Below, one piece after another: positions 35,622-44,146 of a DNA stretch of 64,000 bases (position 1 is its first letter; every line of letters starts with the position of its first letter). The stretch lies in contig NZ_BHXQ01000004.1 in the NCBI RefSeq assembly GCF_003990915.1, positions 372,001-436,000 on the forward strand. The letters are read 5' to 3'. The notes below the pieces were generated by a model, which ran no database searches, was not told the DNA's origin, and saw only the letters and a program-made list of their open reading frames with translations. The position numbers and the translations under genes were made by a program. The DNA comes from Chryseotalea sanaruensis. Lineage in GTDB: Bacteria; Bacteroidota; Bacteroidia; Cytophagales; Cyclobacteriaceae.

Positions 35622-37016
35622 TTACGCGTACCCCAATAACTTCATCATACTCTCGCTGCTCTGTTCAGTGGCGAACAACGAAGTGGTTATCTCACCATCT
35701 TCATTGCGATCGATCAATACGTGTTTAGGAGCTGGAATCAAACAATGTTGAATACCGCCATAACCACCCAACGACTCTTGATAAGCTCCGGTGTGGAAGA
35801 ATCCAACATATAATTGCTCTTCATCGTTGCGCATCGGTAAGAAAACTTCACCAGTATGAGCTTCAGAGTTGTAATAATCCTGGCTGTCGCAAGTAAGTCC
35901 TCCAATATTTACTTTATGATAAGGATCATCCCATTTGTTAAGCGCAAGCAAAATATATTTTTGACTCATGCCCCATGTATCTGGCAAGTGCGTGATAAAG
36001 GAACCATCGATCATGTACCAAAGCTCCTTATCGTTTTGTAATTTTTCGTTAATGATTTGGTATAAAACCGCACCACTTTCGCCAACGGTATAGCTACCGA
36101 ATTCTGTATAGATGTGCGGAACAGGCACGTTATTCTTATCACAAATCCATTTAATATTCTCCACGATCTGTTCGATCATGTATTTGTAATCGTACTGGAA
36201 CGTGAGCGATGTTTTGATTGGGAATCCACCACCGATGTCAATAGAGTCGAGGGTAGGGCAAATCTTTTTCAATTCGCAATACTTAAATATGAAGCGGCTT
36301 AATTCGCTCCAATAGTATGCAGTATCTTTAATGCCTGTATTAATAAAGAAGTGAAGGAGCTTCAATTCAGCTTTTTCGCTCTTTTCTATTTTTTCTTTGT
36401 AGTAGCTATTAATGTCGCTATAACGGATGCCTAAGCGCGAAGTATAGAACTCAAAATTTGGTTCTTCATCGGCAGCAACCCTGATACCAACTTTGTAAGG
36501 AACATTTACACCAGCTTCGTAATGATCCATCTCATACAAATTGTCGAGAATAGGAATGCAGTTTTTAAAGCCATCATTTAACAATTCGGTAATGTACTGC
36601 ATGTACAATGGGCGTTTAAAACCATTGCAAAGCACATATGTATCTTTAGTTACCTTTCCTTTATTATATAATGAACGAACAATTGGAATATCGAAAGAAG
36701 AAGACGTTTCCATGTGAACATTCTTGTTCTTCAATGCCTCTTCCATCACAAAAGAAAAGTGCGAGGATTTAGTGCAATAACAATAGGTATAAGTACCGTT
36801 GTATTTCGTTTTTTCTAACGCATTTTGAAAAGTAGCCTGCACATACCGTATGTTTTCGCTGATTCTGGGCAGATAAGTAAGCTTTAGCGGTGTGCCATAT
36901 TGTTTTACAATGTCCATTAGGGGCACATCGTTAAACAGCAATTCATGATCACGGACTTTAAACTCCTTTTGTGGAAACTCAAAAGTCTGTTCAATCAGGT
37001 CGCGGTAGCTCTTCAT
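35622..37016 (-). CDS. speA: Arginine decarboxylase, short SpeA-like fold III PLP enzyme
   Basis: This 464-residue enzyme is expected to convert arginine to agmatine, the first step of the agmatine route to putrescine. The PLP lysine is Lys83 in YCTKSSHFSFV at the mouth of the alanine-racemase-like barrel. Other marks are VGIRVAADEEPNFEFYTSRLGI, the phosphate-binding DIGGGFP near 260, and the C-terminal TCDSQDYY (CDS motif of the partner active site). It is shorter than the roughly 630-residue enterobacterial SpeA but of the size common in Cytophagales. The gene diverges from a ureohydrolase at 37305, which supports the polyamine assignment. Substrate choice within the family (arginine, lysine, ornithine) is inferred from that context. 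Confidence 0.82.
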   Translation of the reverse strand: MKSYRDLIEQTFEFPQKEFKVRDHELLFNDVPLMDIVKQYGTPLKLTYLPRISENIRYVQATFQNALEKTKYNGTYTYCYCTKSSHFSFVMEEALKNKNVHMETSSSFDIPIVRSLYNKGKVTKDTYVLCNGFKRPLYMQYITELLNDGFKNCIPILDNLYEMDHYEAGVNVPYKVGIRVAADEEPNFEFYTSRLGIRYSDINSYYKEKIEKSEKAELKLLHFFINTGIKDTAYYWSELSRFIFKYCELKKICPTLDSIDIGGGFPIKTSLTFQYDYKYMIEQIVENIKWICDKNNVPVPHIYTEFGSYTVGESGAVLYQIINEKLQNDKELWYMIDGSFITHLPDTWGMSQKYILLALNKWDDPYHKVNIGGLTCDSQDYYNSEAHTGEVFLPMRNDEEQLYVGFFHTGAYQESLGGYGGIQHCLIPAPKHVLIDRNEDGEITTSLFATEQSSESMMKLLGYA

Positions 37017-37134
37017 TTATGGTATGGATAGATTGTAATTATGAAAAAAGGCCATTTCGTTGATGAGAATCAGCACATTAGCCTTAAAACCATCCTTCGA
37101 ATTGGGAAAGAGTGCAAAAATCACATAAAATTGC

Positions 37135-37142
37135 CATCTTTG
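37135..37142 (+). promoter_or_regulatory. Candidate -7 box for the ureohydrolase gene
   Basis: CATCTTTG differs from TAnnTTTG at the first base only and is followed by CA, as in many Bacteroidota starts. It would leave an untranslated leader of about 155 bases before the GTG at 37305. Confidence 0.3.
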
Positions 37143-37304
37143 CAAGGTCTAGCTAATTATGGTAAACCCTTACAGCAACCAATTTTCAGTGCCGCCCTAC
37201 ACAGGCTTGTATGCACTGCCCGACTATTAAGGTCGAGAGGTTTGCTTCGTATTTTTCTATCCAGCGGTTTATTAACTATTCAATTACTATTAATTCTATT
37301 TTTT

Positions 37305-38267
37305 GTGAAAGAGATAAAGATCATAGAGGTGAAATCAGAGATCGGTGCCGGTACTCGTGGCGCTAGTCTTGGTGTGGAAGCTATGAAGATTGCCAGCCTT
37401 GATTTAAAATCTGATTTTTTTAAACAGTACGATTCTATTGAGGTGGAAAACGTAAACGAAATGCTTTACGATGGTGCCGAGCACGCACACGCCAAATTTA
37501 TTGATGGCGTAATGATCATGGAGGAACGTGTTTGTCTGGAAGTATATGAACAGTTGTTTGATGAGTTCTTCCCCATCATAATGGCAGGTGATCATTCTAC
37601 TGCTTACGGAACCATTGCAGGTATTAAAAAAACGCATCCTAAAAAACGTCTTGGTGTGGTCTGGATTGACGCACACGCAGACTTGCACTCACCTTACACT
37701 ACACCATCGGGTAACATGCACGGTATGCCTCTAGCGATGGCTTGTGGTTTTGATAACCTGGAATGTAAGGTGAATGATCCTAAAGGTGAAACCATAGAGT
37801 ATTGGGAGCAATTGAAAAATGTAGGTGTTGCAGGACCAAAAATTTATGCGGAAGATATCGTGTTTATATCTGTGCGTGATTTTGAAAAACCTGAAAACTA
37901 TTTGATCAATAAGCACAACATGAGTTTCATTGAGACCGAAGATGTGAAGAAACTCGGTCCGGTTAAGATTGCAGAAAGGGCCCTGCAGATGTTGGATCAC
38001 TGTGATTACATCTATATCTCCTTTGATGTAGACAGTATGGATAGCCGTATCTCTACGGGAACAGGTACACCAGTGCCTAACGGACTTACAGTAGATGAAG
38101 CCAAAGTCTTAAATGAAGAGTTGGCTAAGAGCCCTAAAGTTTGTGCCTGGGAAATTGTAGAGGTAAATCCAACGCTTGATACTGAAAACCGCATGGCAGA
38201 GGGTGCTTTCGAAATTATGGAGGCAACCGCCAAAGCTATTATGGCTAGGCCGGTAATGGCTGAGTAG
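37305..38267 (+). CDS. Arginase/agmatinase-family ureohydrolase
   Basis: This 320-residue binuclear manganese enzyme hydrolyses a guanidino group. Metal-binding motifs are AGDHSTAYG, WIDAHADLHSP and SFDVDSMDS. The conserved N-terminus IKIIEVKSEIGAGTRGASLG starts right after the GTG at 37305, which I take as the start. The frame stays open upstream to 37041, but that extension has no family similarity. The divergent arginine decarboxylase suggests agmatine as substrate (agmatine to putrescine plus urea), but sequence alone does not exclude arginase. The insert containing CGFDNLECKVNDPKGETIEY and an extended C-terminal half distinguish it from short agmatinases. Confidence 0.82.
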   Translation: MKEIKIIEVKSEIGAGTRGASLGVEAMKIASLDLKSDFFKQYDSIEVENVNEMLYDGAEHAHAKFIDGVMIMEERVCLEVYEQLFDEFFPIIMAGDHSTAYGTIAGIKKTHPKKRLGVVWIDAHADLHSPYTTPSGNMHGMPLAMACGFDNLECKVNDPKGETIEYWEQLKNVGVAGPKIYAEDIVFISVRDFEKPENYLINKHNMSFIETEDVKKLGPVKIAERALQMLDHCDYIYISFDVDSMDSRISTGTGTPVPNGLTVDEAKVLNEELAKSPKVCAWEIVEVNPTLDTENRMAEGAFEIMEATAKAIMARPVMAE

Positions 38268-38338
38268 GCATTGAGGTCAGGGATTTAGCTTAAAGATGGG
38301 GACAAAATCATTATCTTAGCTAGATAATCCCTTCCCTT

Positions 38339-39313
38339 ATGAAGCATCAGATTCAATCAACTTTTTCGGCAGCCTTACTACTGCTAACTACAAGTTGTCT
38401 GTTTTTTGCCTGCTCAGGCAAAAAGGAAACTCAATATAAAATTGCCTACAATGTCTATTACGACACCCTGAATGACGACTATGAAGTGTTTGTCATGAAC
38501 ATGGATGGTACTGGCAAGAAAAATATTTCTAATTCTCCCGGAGTTGATTGGATGTACTATACCTATAAAGATAAAATCTACTTTGTTTCAGATCGCGACA
38601 CTACACATCGTATGTATTTTTTGTACAGCATGGATGCGGATGGAAACAATGTCAAAAAAATATCGAATTTACGACTGGAGGACTCCTGGCATAACACACG
38701 GAATGAAGGTAGAGAGATGATTGTTTCCGGACGTGTTGGTGGAGAGATAAGGCAGCAGTTGTTTCTTATCGATACTGAAACAGGAACCTACGAGCCATTT
38801 GTACAAGACACAGCCTCTTCTTTTAGCGACCCTGCCTTTTCGCCAGATGGTAAACAAGTTGTATTTCGCCATCGTCAGCAAAAACGCAACTACAAAAATG
38901 AAAAATCTGAATTATGGTTAATGTCTGCTGATGGCACCGGCAAAAGACAGCTTACCTTCTTTCCTGAATCAGACACAAGCGCTGAATGGTTTGTTTACCA
39001 TGCAGGGCCACCTAAATGGCACCCAACAGAAAATTTCATCTCGTATCAATCTTTCAGAGACGGTAAGTACCGTTTGTTTGCCATCAAACCTGAAGGAGGC
39101 GAAGCCTGGAGGCTGATAGAAAATACGACTGGCCTTGAAGAAGACTGGCATAGCTGGAGTTCTGATGGTAAGTGGCTGACTTTTGGTATGGCCGACTACT
39201 CAAAAGGCCATGTAGATGTTTACCTGATGAATTGGAAAACCAAAGAAATTAAGCAGCTCACAGACAGCTGGCAGTACGAACAGGCTCCCGTATTTGTGGA
39301 GGTACTTCAATAG
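38339..39313 (+). CDS. PD40 beta-propeller lipoprotein (TolB-like)
   Basis: This 324-residue lipoprotein has the signal LLTTSCLFFACSGKK (Cys25 the likely lipid site, Cys20 an alternative). Several PD40-type repeats follow: DYEVFVMNMDGTGKKNIS, RMYFLYSMDADGNNVKKIS, DPAFSPDGKQVVFRHRQ, ELWLMSADGTGKRQLTFFP, ENFISYQSFRDGKYRLFAIK and SWSSDGKWLTFGMADYS. These build a six- or seven-bladed propeller as in the C-terminal part of TolB. The TolB N-terminal domain is absent, so it is not TolB itself. Its partner is unknown. It lies between the ureohydrolase and nuoA with no terminator after it. Confidence 0.8.
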   Translation: MKHQIQSTFSAALLLLTTSCLFFACSGKKETQYKIAYNVYYDTLNDDYEVFVMNMDGTGKKNISNSPGVDWMYYTYKDKIYFVSDRDTTHRMYFLYSMDADGNNVKKISNLRLEDSWHNTRNEGREMIVSGRVGGEIRQQLFLIDTETGTYEPFVQDTASSFSDPAFSPDGKQVVFRHRQQKRNYKNEKSELWLMSADGTGKRQLTFFPESDTSAEWFVYHAGPPKWHPTENFISYQSFRDGKYRLFAIKPEGGEAWRLIENTTGLEEDWHSWSSDGKWLTFGMADYSKGHVDVYLMNWKTKEIKQLTDSWQYEQAPVFVEVLQ

Positions 39314-39345
39314 GTTAAAGATTAGCAGGGCAGGCTTACCTTCCC

Positions 39346-39353
39346 TATATTTG
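39346..39353 (+). promoter_or_regulatory. Candidate -7 box for the nuoABCD operon
   Basis: TATATTTG is an exact TAnnTTTG match whose end is only six bases before the nuoA GTG, implying a leaderless or nearly leaderless mRNA. No -33 TTG is visible at the normal distance. Confidence 0.4.
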
Positions 39354-39358
39354 AACAC

Positions 39359-39847
39359 GTGAATACAAGTAATTCTTATCTGTCAGAATTTTCCACTGTA
39401 CTGCTATTTATTATTGGTGGCATAACCTTCCTGTCATTCACCTTCCTGATATCCAGGCTGCTGCGCCCTCACCGTCCGAATACAGAAAAGCTCTCAAGCT
39501 ATGAAAGTGGTGAGCAAGCCGTTTCATCAGCCTGGCCACAATTCAATATTCGCTTTTATGTAGTAGCCATTTTGTTTCTGCTCTTTGAAGTGGAGCTGAT
39601 CTTTCTTTTTCCCTGGGCAAGTGTTTTTACGGACAAAGCATTAATAGAGGCAAGCAATGGAACATGGGCATGGTTTACTTTGTTTGAAGTAGTAACCTTT
39701 GTGTTGGTATTGGTGGTTGGACTGGTTTATGCCTGGGCAAAGGGTTATTTTAACTGGACTGGAGATAAGTCACAAGTAAGTGATATAAAGTCTCCCGTGC
39801 CATCACAACTTTACGAGCAAATCAATGAGCGATATAAAACCAAGTAA
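39359..39847 (+). CDS. nuoA: NADH-quinone oxidoreductase subunit A
   Basis: This 162-residue membrane subunit of complex I has three hydrophobic helices ([60 protein letters not shown]). The conserved loop SYESGEQ between helices 1 and 2 and [12 protein letters not shown] in helix 2 are diagnostic of NuoA. It starts with GTG at 39359; no ATG precedes the first helix. Its 3' end overlaps nuoB by 23 bases, so translation is likely coupled. The C-terminal tail after GYFNWTG is longer than in many NuoA proteins. Confidence 0.93.
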   Translation: MNTSNSYLSEFSTVLLFIIGGITFLSFTFLISRLLRPHRPNTEKLSSYESGEQAVSSAWPQFNIRFYVVAILFLLFEVELIFLFPWASVFTDKALIEASNGTWAWFTLFEVVTFVLVLVVGLVYAWAKGYFNWTGDKSQVSDIKSPVPSQLYEQINERYKTK

Positions 39848-40391
39848 CTTTGATCAATTCGCGAAAGCGGTTGGTGATGAAGTTCCGATCTACAAAGAAT
39901 CCATTGGCAATGCAGGTGTAATCATTACCAAGCTAGATGACTTGCTGAACTGGTCGCGATTGTCATCTATGTTTCCCATGACTTTTGGTTTGGCTTGTTG
40001 CGCCATAGAATTTATGAGTACAGGCACTACACCTTACGACATGGATCGTTTTGGTATGGCACCTCGTGCCTCACCCAGACAAGCCGATGTGATGATCATC
40101 GCAGGCACTGTAGTATTTAAAATGGCAGATCGCATTAAGCGCTTATATGAACAGATGGCGGAACCACGCTACGTGATTTCCATGGGCTCTTGTTCAAATT
40201 GTGGTGGGCCTTATTGGCAGCATGGCTACCATGTAGTAAAAGGTGTCGACAAAATTATACCGGTTGATGTTTACGTACCCGGATGTCCACCAAGACCAGA
40301 AGCATTAATTGGAGGTATTATGCAATTGCAGGAGAAGATAAGTAAGGAGACTTTGATGGCAGATAAGCTAAACAATAAGCAGCATGGATGA
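39825..40391 (+). CDS. nuoB: NADH-quinone oxidoreductase subunit B
   Basis: This 188-residue peripheral subunit carries the N2 [4Fe-4S] cluster, the last electron carrier before quinone. The ligands are seen in [22 protein letters not shown] and [11 protein letters not shown]. The family signature [20 protein letters not shown] is complete. It overlaps nuoA by 23 bases and nuoC by 8 bases. Length and motifs are normal. Confidence 0.97.
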   Translation: MSDIKPSNFDQFAKAVGDEVPIYKESIGNAGVIITKLDDLLNWSRLSSMFPMTFGLACCAIEFMSTGTTPYDMDRFGMAPRASPRQADVMIIAGTVVFKMADRIKRLYEQMAEPRYVISMGSCSNCGGPYWQHGYHVVKGVDKIIPVDVYVPGCPPRPEALIGGIMQLQEKISKETLMADKLNNKQHG

Positions 40392-40875
40392 AACATTAGT
40401 TGAAGTCCTTACGCCTTTGATTGGACAAGCTCCTGTTATCAATAAAGCGAACACACCTTTTTCTATTGAAATAAGTATCGATAAGATTTTGGCTGTCTGC
40501 GAAAAGTTATACAAACATCCTACTTGTTATTTCGACATGCTTTCCTGTATTACAGGTTTGGATAACGGTAAAGAGGCGAACACCATGGAAGTGATCTATA
40601 ATCTCTATTCCATTCCTTTCAATCATCATTTAATGTTGAAGGTAATTTTACCAAGAGAAAAACCTGAAATAGATTCTGTCATTTCTATTTGGCGCACAGC
40701 CGATTGGCAGGAGCGTGAAGCTTTTGATATGTATGGCATTGTTTTTAAAGGTCACCCCGATTTAAGAAGAATACTCATGCCAGCCGATTGGGAAGGTTAT
40801 CCCTTACGTAAAGATTATCAGACACAGGAAGAATATAATGGTGTGACCGTTAAATACGAAGACAGAACTCAATAA
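40384..40875 (+). CDS. nuoC: NADH-quinone oxidoreductase subunit C
   Basis: This 163-residue subunit of the complex I connecting module has the signature [20 protein letters not shown] and [18 protein letters not shown]. It is a separate NuoC, not fused to NuoD as in E. coli. It overlaps nuoB by 8 bases. The stop codon is the first part of a short heptamer array that also covers the nuoD start. Confidence 0.95.
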   Translation: MDETLVEVLTPLIGQAPVINKANTPFSIEISIDKILAVCEKLYKHPTCYFDMLSCITGLDNGKEANTMEVIYNLYSIPFNHHLMLKVILPREKPEIDSVISIWRTADWQEREAFDMYGIVFKGHPDLRRILMPADWEGYPLRKDYQTQEEYNGVTVKYEDRTQ

Positions 40876-40898
40876 TTGTCCACTGTCAATTGTCAATT
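40875..40898. repeat. Heptamer array across the nuoC/nuoD junction
   Basis: About 3.4 units of a 7-base period, ATTGTCC, ACTGTCA, ATTGTCA and ATT, run from the last base of the nuoC stop through the presumed nuoD start. The consensus equals that of the array inside icmF at 18205. Confidence 0.6.
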
Positions 40899-42110
40899 TT
40901 GAATCTAAAAAAAACAGATACCGCCCAAAATCTTCTCACCTCTGAGCCAGGAAAGTTCAATGAAGGAGAATTGCGTTCTGAGGAGATGATTATCAACCTT
41001 GGGCCACAGCACCCATCAACACACGGTGTGTTGCGTTTGGAAGTATTGTCGGATGGTGAGGTGATTAAAGAAGTTGTTCCACACATCGGTTATCTACATC
41101 GCTGCTTCGAAAAGCATGCTGAGAATCTTCCTTACAACCAGATTATTCCTTTTGTAGACCGGATGGATTATGTGGCCTCTATGAATTCGGAACATGCTTA
41201 TGTACTAGGCGTAGAGCGTATGTTGGGTATCACTGAACAAATCCCTAAACGTATTGAGTACACCAGGGTGTTAATGGCAGAACTCAATCGGATTGCTTCA
41301 CATTTTATTGCTATTGGTACTTACGGAATGGACATTGGTGCTTTCACACCTTTCTTCTGGGTAATGCGTGACCGCGAACATATTTTGCGCTTGCTTGAAT
41401 GGGCCAGTGGTTCGCGTTTATTGTATAACTACATGTGGGTAGGAGGTCTCTTCTATGATATACCGGTAGGGTTTGAAGATCGTTGTAAAGAGTTTGTTAC
41501 TTATCTGAAACCAAAACTGAAAGAACTCGATAGTATCCTGATTGACAATAAAATTTTTATTCAACGCACCGCCAACATTGGTGTGTTACCCCGCGATATG
41601 GCCATTAATTATGGCATAACCGGCCCTATGTTGCGCGGCTCTGGTTTGCGTTTTGATTTACGCAGAGTAGACGCCTACTCTGTTTATCCTGAAATTGATT
41701 TTGATATCCCGATAGGTGAAGGCAAGATGGGAACATTGGGCGATTGTTGGGATCGAACCTGGGTGAGAATGCAGGAAGTGTATCAGTCTGTTAGAATTAT
41801 CGAGCAATGTTTAGAGAAACTTACTAAAGAACATAAGCGCACAAAAGAATTTGATCCACAGGCTTTAGTACCGAAGAAAATACGTCCGCAGGCACAAGAT
41901 TTATATGTGCGTGCAGAAAACCCGAAAGGGGAGTTAGGTTTTTTCTTCAGAACAGATGGAAGAAGCGATGTGCCTTTCCGTTGTAAGGCCAGAGGGCCAA
42001 GCTTCGTTAATTTGTCGGTGTTGCCGGAGATAACACGCGGTGTACTCATTGCAGATTTAATTGCAATAGTAGGTTCTCTTGATGTGGTCATGGGAGAAGT
42101 AGATCGCTAA
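40890..42110 (+). CDS. nuoD: NADH-quinone oxidoreductase subunit D
   Basis: This 406-residue subunit forms the quinone-binding site together with NuoB. Signatures are NLGPQHPSTHGVLRLEV, the HRCFEKHAENLPYNQ segment, MNSEHAYVLGVERMLGI and the C-terminal VMGEVDR. The start is uncertain. No ATG precedes the core; TTG codons at 40890 and 40899 lie in or next to the heptamer array, and the frame is open back to the nuoC stop. I give the TTG at 40890. The next complex I genes (nuoE onward) are not here; an unrelated gene follows. Confidence 0.93.
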   Translation: MSILNLKKTDTAQNLLTSEPGKFNEGELRSEEMIINLGPQHPSTHGVLRLEVLSDGEVIKEVVPHIGYLHRCFEKHAENLPYNQIIPFVDRMDYVASMNSEHAYVLGVERMLGITEQIPKRIEYTRVLMAELNRIASHFIAIGTYGMDIGAFTPFFWVMRDREHILRLLEWASGSRLLYNYMWVGGLFYDIPVGFEDRCKEFVTYLKPKLKELDSILIDNKIFIQRTANIGVLPRDMAINYGITGPMLRGSGLRFDLRRVDAYSVYPEIDFDIPIGEGKMGTLGDCWDRTWVRMQEVYQSVRIIEQCLEKLTKEHKRTKEFDPQALVPKKIRPQAQDLYVRAENPKGELGFFFRTDGRSDVPFRCKARGPSFVNLSVLPEITRGVLIADLIAIVGSLDVVMGEVDR

Positions 42111-42149
42111 ATTTATATTGTTAAATAAATTAGTTAGGGTTTCATCATG

Positions 42150-42184
42150 AGCTAGTAGCAAGTAGCTCAAAGCTAGCAGCTATA
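42150..42184. repeat. Degenerate AGCTNGT heptamer array before nnr
   Basis: Five 7-base units of consensus AGCTNGT (for example AGCTAGT, AGCAAGT, AGCTAGC) end five bases before the nnr ATG. A second array of the same consensus lies at 53630-53671. Confidence 0.6.
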
Positions 42185-42189
42185 GAAAT

Positions 42190-43692
42190 ATGCTTAAAAT
42201 ACTCACAGCAGAACAAATCAGGGCTTTGGATGCGCACACCATCATGAATGAACCTATCACTTCGGTTGATTTAATGGAGCGTGCAGGACAAGCTTTTGTC
42301 TCTTGGTTTTGCAGGCATGTTGATGTGGTGCAAACAGTTGGCATAATCTGTGGCACGGGTAACAATGGTGGGGATGGTTTAGTAATTGCCCGATTACTCT
42401 TAACATACAATTACAAAGTTAAAGTCTGGATTGTAAGAGGAGAATCAAAAGAGAGCACAGACTTTACAGCTAACTTAAATCGTATTGCTACAAAACATCT
42501 GGTAAATGAAATTAGCAACGAACAAGAGCTATCATCATCAGATTTTACGGATTGCCATGTATTGATTGATGCATTGTTCGGAACAGGCTTATCAAGAAAG
42601 GTTGTAGGTTTACAAGAAGCAGTTATCAAAAAAATGAATGATACAACTGCTTACAAAATAGCGGTTGATGTCCCCTCGGGTCTACAAATCGATAAACCAT
42701 CTATTGGAACTATTTTTAAAGCAGACTTTACCTTAACTTTTCAATTACCTAAATTAGCTTTTCTGTTGCCCGAAAATTTTCAGTATGTAGGCAACTGGCA
42801 AGTTGTGCGTATTGGTCTCGACAAAAAATTTATTGAAACATCGGATACAAAACATTTTCTATTAGAGAAAAAAGATGTTAAAGCAATTCTAAAACCAAGG
42901 AATAAGTTTGATCACAAAGGCAACAATGGCAAGGCGTTATTGATTGCCGGAAGTTATGGAAAAATGGGTGCTGCTATATTGGCAGCTCGTGCCGCCATGC
43001 GTACCGGCTTAGGTTTGCTAACCACACATGTACCTTCAGCATGCTTAACTATTATACAAAATAGTGCACCTGAAAGTATGGCAAGTGTAGATGGTCATGA
43101 ACATTACTTTACAACAACCCCTTCATGCGAGGATATAGATGCTGTTGGTGTTGGGCCGGGTATAGGGCTTCATAACGAAACAAAACGTGCTTTTGAAAAA
43201 CTGTTACAGCAATCAAAAAAGCCTTTGGTTGTAGATGCTGATGCCATCACTTTATTGGCGAACCATCCTTCTCTATTACTGTTATTACCACCTCAATCAA
43301 TTCTCACGCCTCATCCTGGTGAATTCAGACGTTTGGTGGGTGATTGGGCAAACGACTTTGACAGATTGGAGAAGCAAAAGAATTTCTCAAAACAAATAGG
43401 AGGCATCGTTGTGCTGAAAGGAGCTCACACCAGCATTACCTCACCTAATGGAAAAGTTTATTTTAATTCAAGCGGAAATCCGGGTATGGCAACGGCTGGC
43501 AGTGGTGATGTGTTAACAGGAATGATTATGAGTTTACTGGCGCAAGGCTATAAACCGCTTGATGCAGCCATTGTTGGGGTCTTTTTACACGGTTGGGCAG
43601 GCGATTTGGCTGTTCGAAAAATGGGTGAAATATCATTGATTGCCTCAGATATTATCGATTTTATACCCCCGGCCTACCACGATTTGAGGTAA
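42190..43692 (+). CDS. nnr: Bifunctional NAD(P)H-hydrate epimerase / ADP-dependent NAD(P)H-hydrate dehydratase
   Basis: This 500-residue repair enzyme restores NADH and NADPH from their hydrated forms. The N-terminal epimerase domain (about 1-215) has ICGTGNNGGDGLVIARLL and VDVPSGLQID. The C-terminal dehydratase domain (about 225-500, ribokinase-like) has NKFDHKGNNGKALLIAGSYG, VGVGPGIGL, ILTPHPGEFRRL and the ATP-site segment ATAGSGDVLTGMI. Both domains are complete. It follows nuoD by 79 bases, a gap largely made of a heptamer array, and may be transcribed with the nuo genes; a link between NADH repair and NADH oxidation is sensible but not proven. Confidence 0.95.
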   Translation: MLKILTAEQIRALDAHTIMNEPITSVDLMERAGQAFVSWFCRHVDVVQTVGIICGTGNNGGDGLVIARLLLTYNYKVKVWIVRGESKESTDFTANLNRIATKHLVNEISNEQELSSSDFTDCHVLIDALFGTGLSRKVVGLQEAVIKKMNDTTAYKIAVDVPSGLQIDKPSIGTIFKADFTLTFQLPKLAFLLPENFQYVGNWQVVRIGLDKKFIETSDTKHFLLEKKDVKAILKPRNKFDHKGNNGKALLIAGSYGKMGAAILAARAAMRTGLGLLTTHVPSACLTIIQNSAPESMASVDGHEHYFTTTPSCEDIDAVGVGPGIGLHNETKRAFEKLLQQSKKPLVVDADAITLLANHPSLLLLLPPQSILTPHPGEFRRLVGDWANDFDRLEKQKNFSKQIGGIVVLKGAHTSITSPNGKVYFNSSGNPGMATAGSGDVLTGMIMSLLAQGYKPLDAAIVGVFLHGWAGDLAVRKMGEISLIASDIIDFIPPAYHDLR

Positions 43693-43773
43693 TTCTTAAG
43701 TTAGATTAAACTTTTAGGCGTCCAATTGCATCTAATAGGTGATAATTGACCTAGAATTAAAAACTTTTGGACA

Positions 43774-43781
43774 TATTTTTG
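43774..43781 (+). promoter_or_regulatory. Candidate -7 box for the sorting-domain protein gene
   Basis: TATTTTTG is an exact TAnnTTTG match 14 bases before the ATG. A TTG lies 25 bases upstream, slightly beyond the usual -33 spacing. Confidence 0.45.
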
Positions 43782-43795
43782 CGTATACATAACGA

Positions 43796-44146
43796 ATGAA
43801 AAGCCTGAATCTTATACTACTGATCGTTTTTTCTTTTGCGATTGCTGCAAAAGCACAGTCAGGCTTTGAGTCAACTTTCAATCAGCAAGATCCGCAAGCT
43901 AAAATCCAACTCTTCCCTAACCCTGCTGCAGAATTTTTACATGTTAAGTTAGAAGGTGTTAAAGTCAGCAACCTGCAGATCGCTGTTCGCAATATAATAG
44001 GCAACGAAATACAAACTGAAATTGATTTTGTTGGTGATGATGAGTTCAGACTTAAAGTTAAAGACTACAACACGGGTTACTATCTCCTTGCCTTGTATGA
44101 TGAGACCTCCAACTTCAAAGGCACCTACAAATTTCTAAAGCGTTAA
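43796..44146 (+). CDS. Secreted protein consisting almost only of a type IX sorting domain
   Basis: This 116-residue protein has a signal peptide (about 1-20, AAKAQ) and about 15 linker residues. The rest resembles the type A C-terminal domain used for type IX secretion: IQLFPNPAAEFLHVKLEG opening, a middle LQIAVRNIIGNEI strand pair, NTGYYLLALYD and the closing GTYKFLKR. No other domain is present, which is unusual because the sorting domain normally sits at the end of a large cargo. It may be a small free protein that uses or occupies the secretion route, or the remnant of a larger gene. It has its own promoter-like -7 box and its stop overlaps that of the convergent threonine aldolase gene. 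Confidence 0.82.
   Translation: MKSLNLILLIVFSFAIAAKAQSGFESTFNQQDPQAKIQLFPNPAAEFLHVKLEGVKVSNLQIAVRNIIGNEIQTEIDFVGDDEFRLKVKDYNTGYYLLALYDETSNFKGTYKFLKR

Noticed and set aside
31001..37016. A single long minus-strand operon
   Set aside because: A terminator follows yceI, yceI and rhlE have their own promoter-like boxes, and the 185-base gap with a palindrome separates speA from the amidohydrolase.
37041..37304. N-terminal extension of the ureohydrolase in the same frame
   Set aside because: The 88 codons have no similarity to the family, whose conserved start follows directly after the GTG at 37305, and a promoter-like box lies inside.
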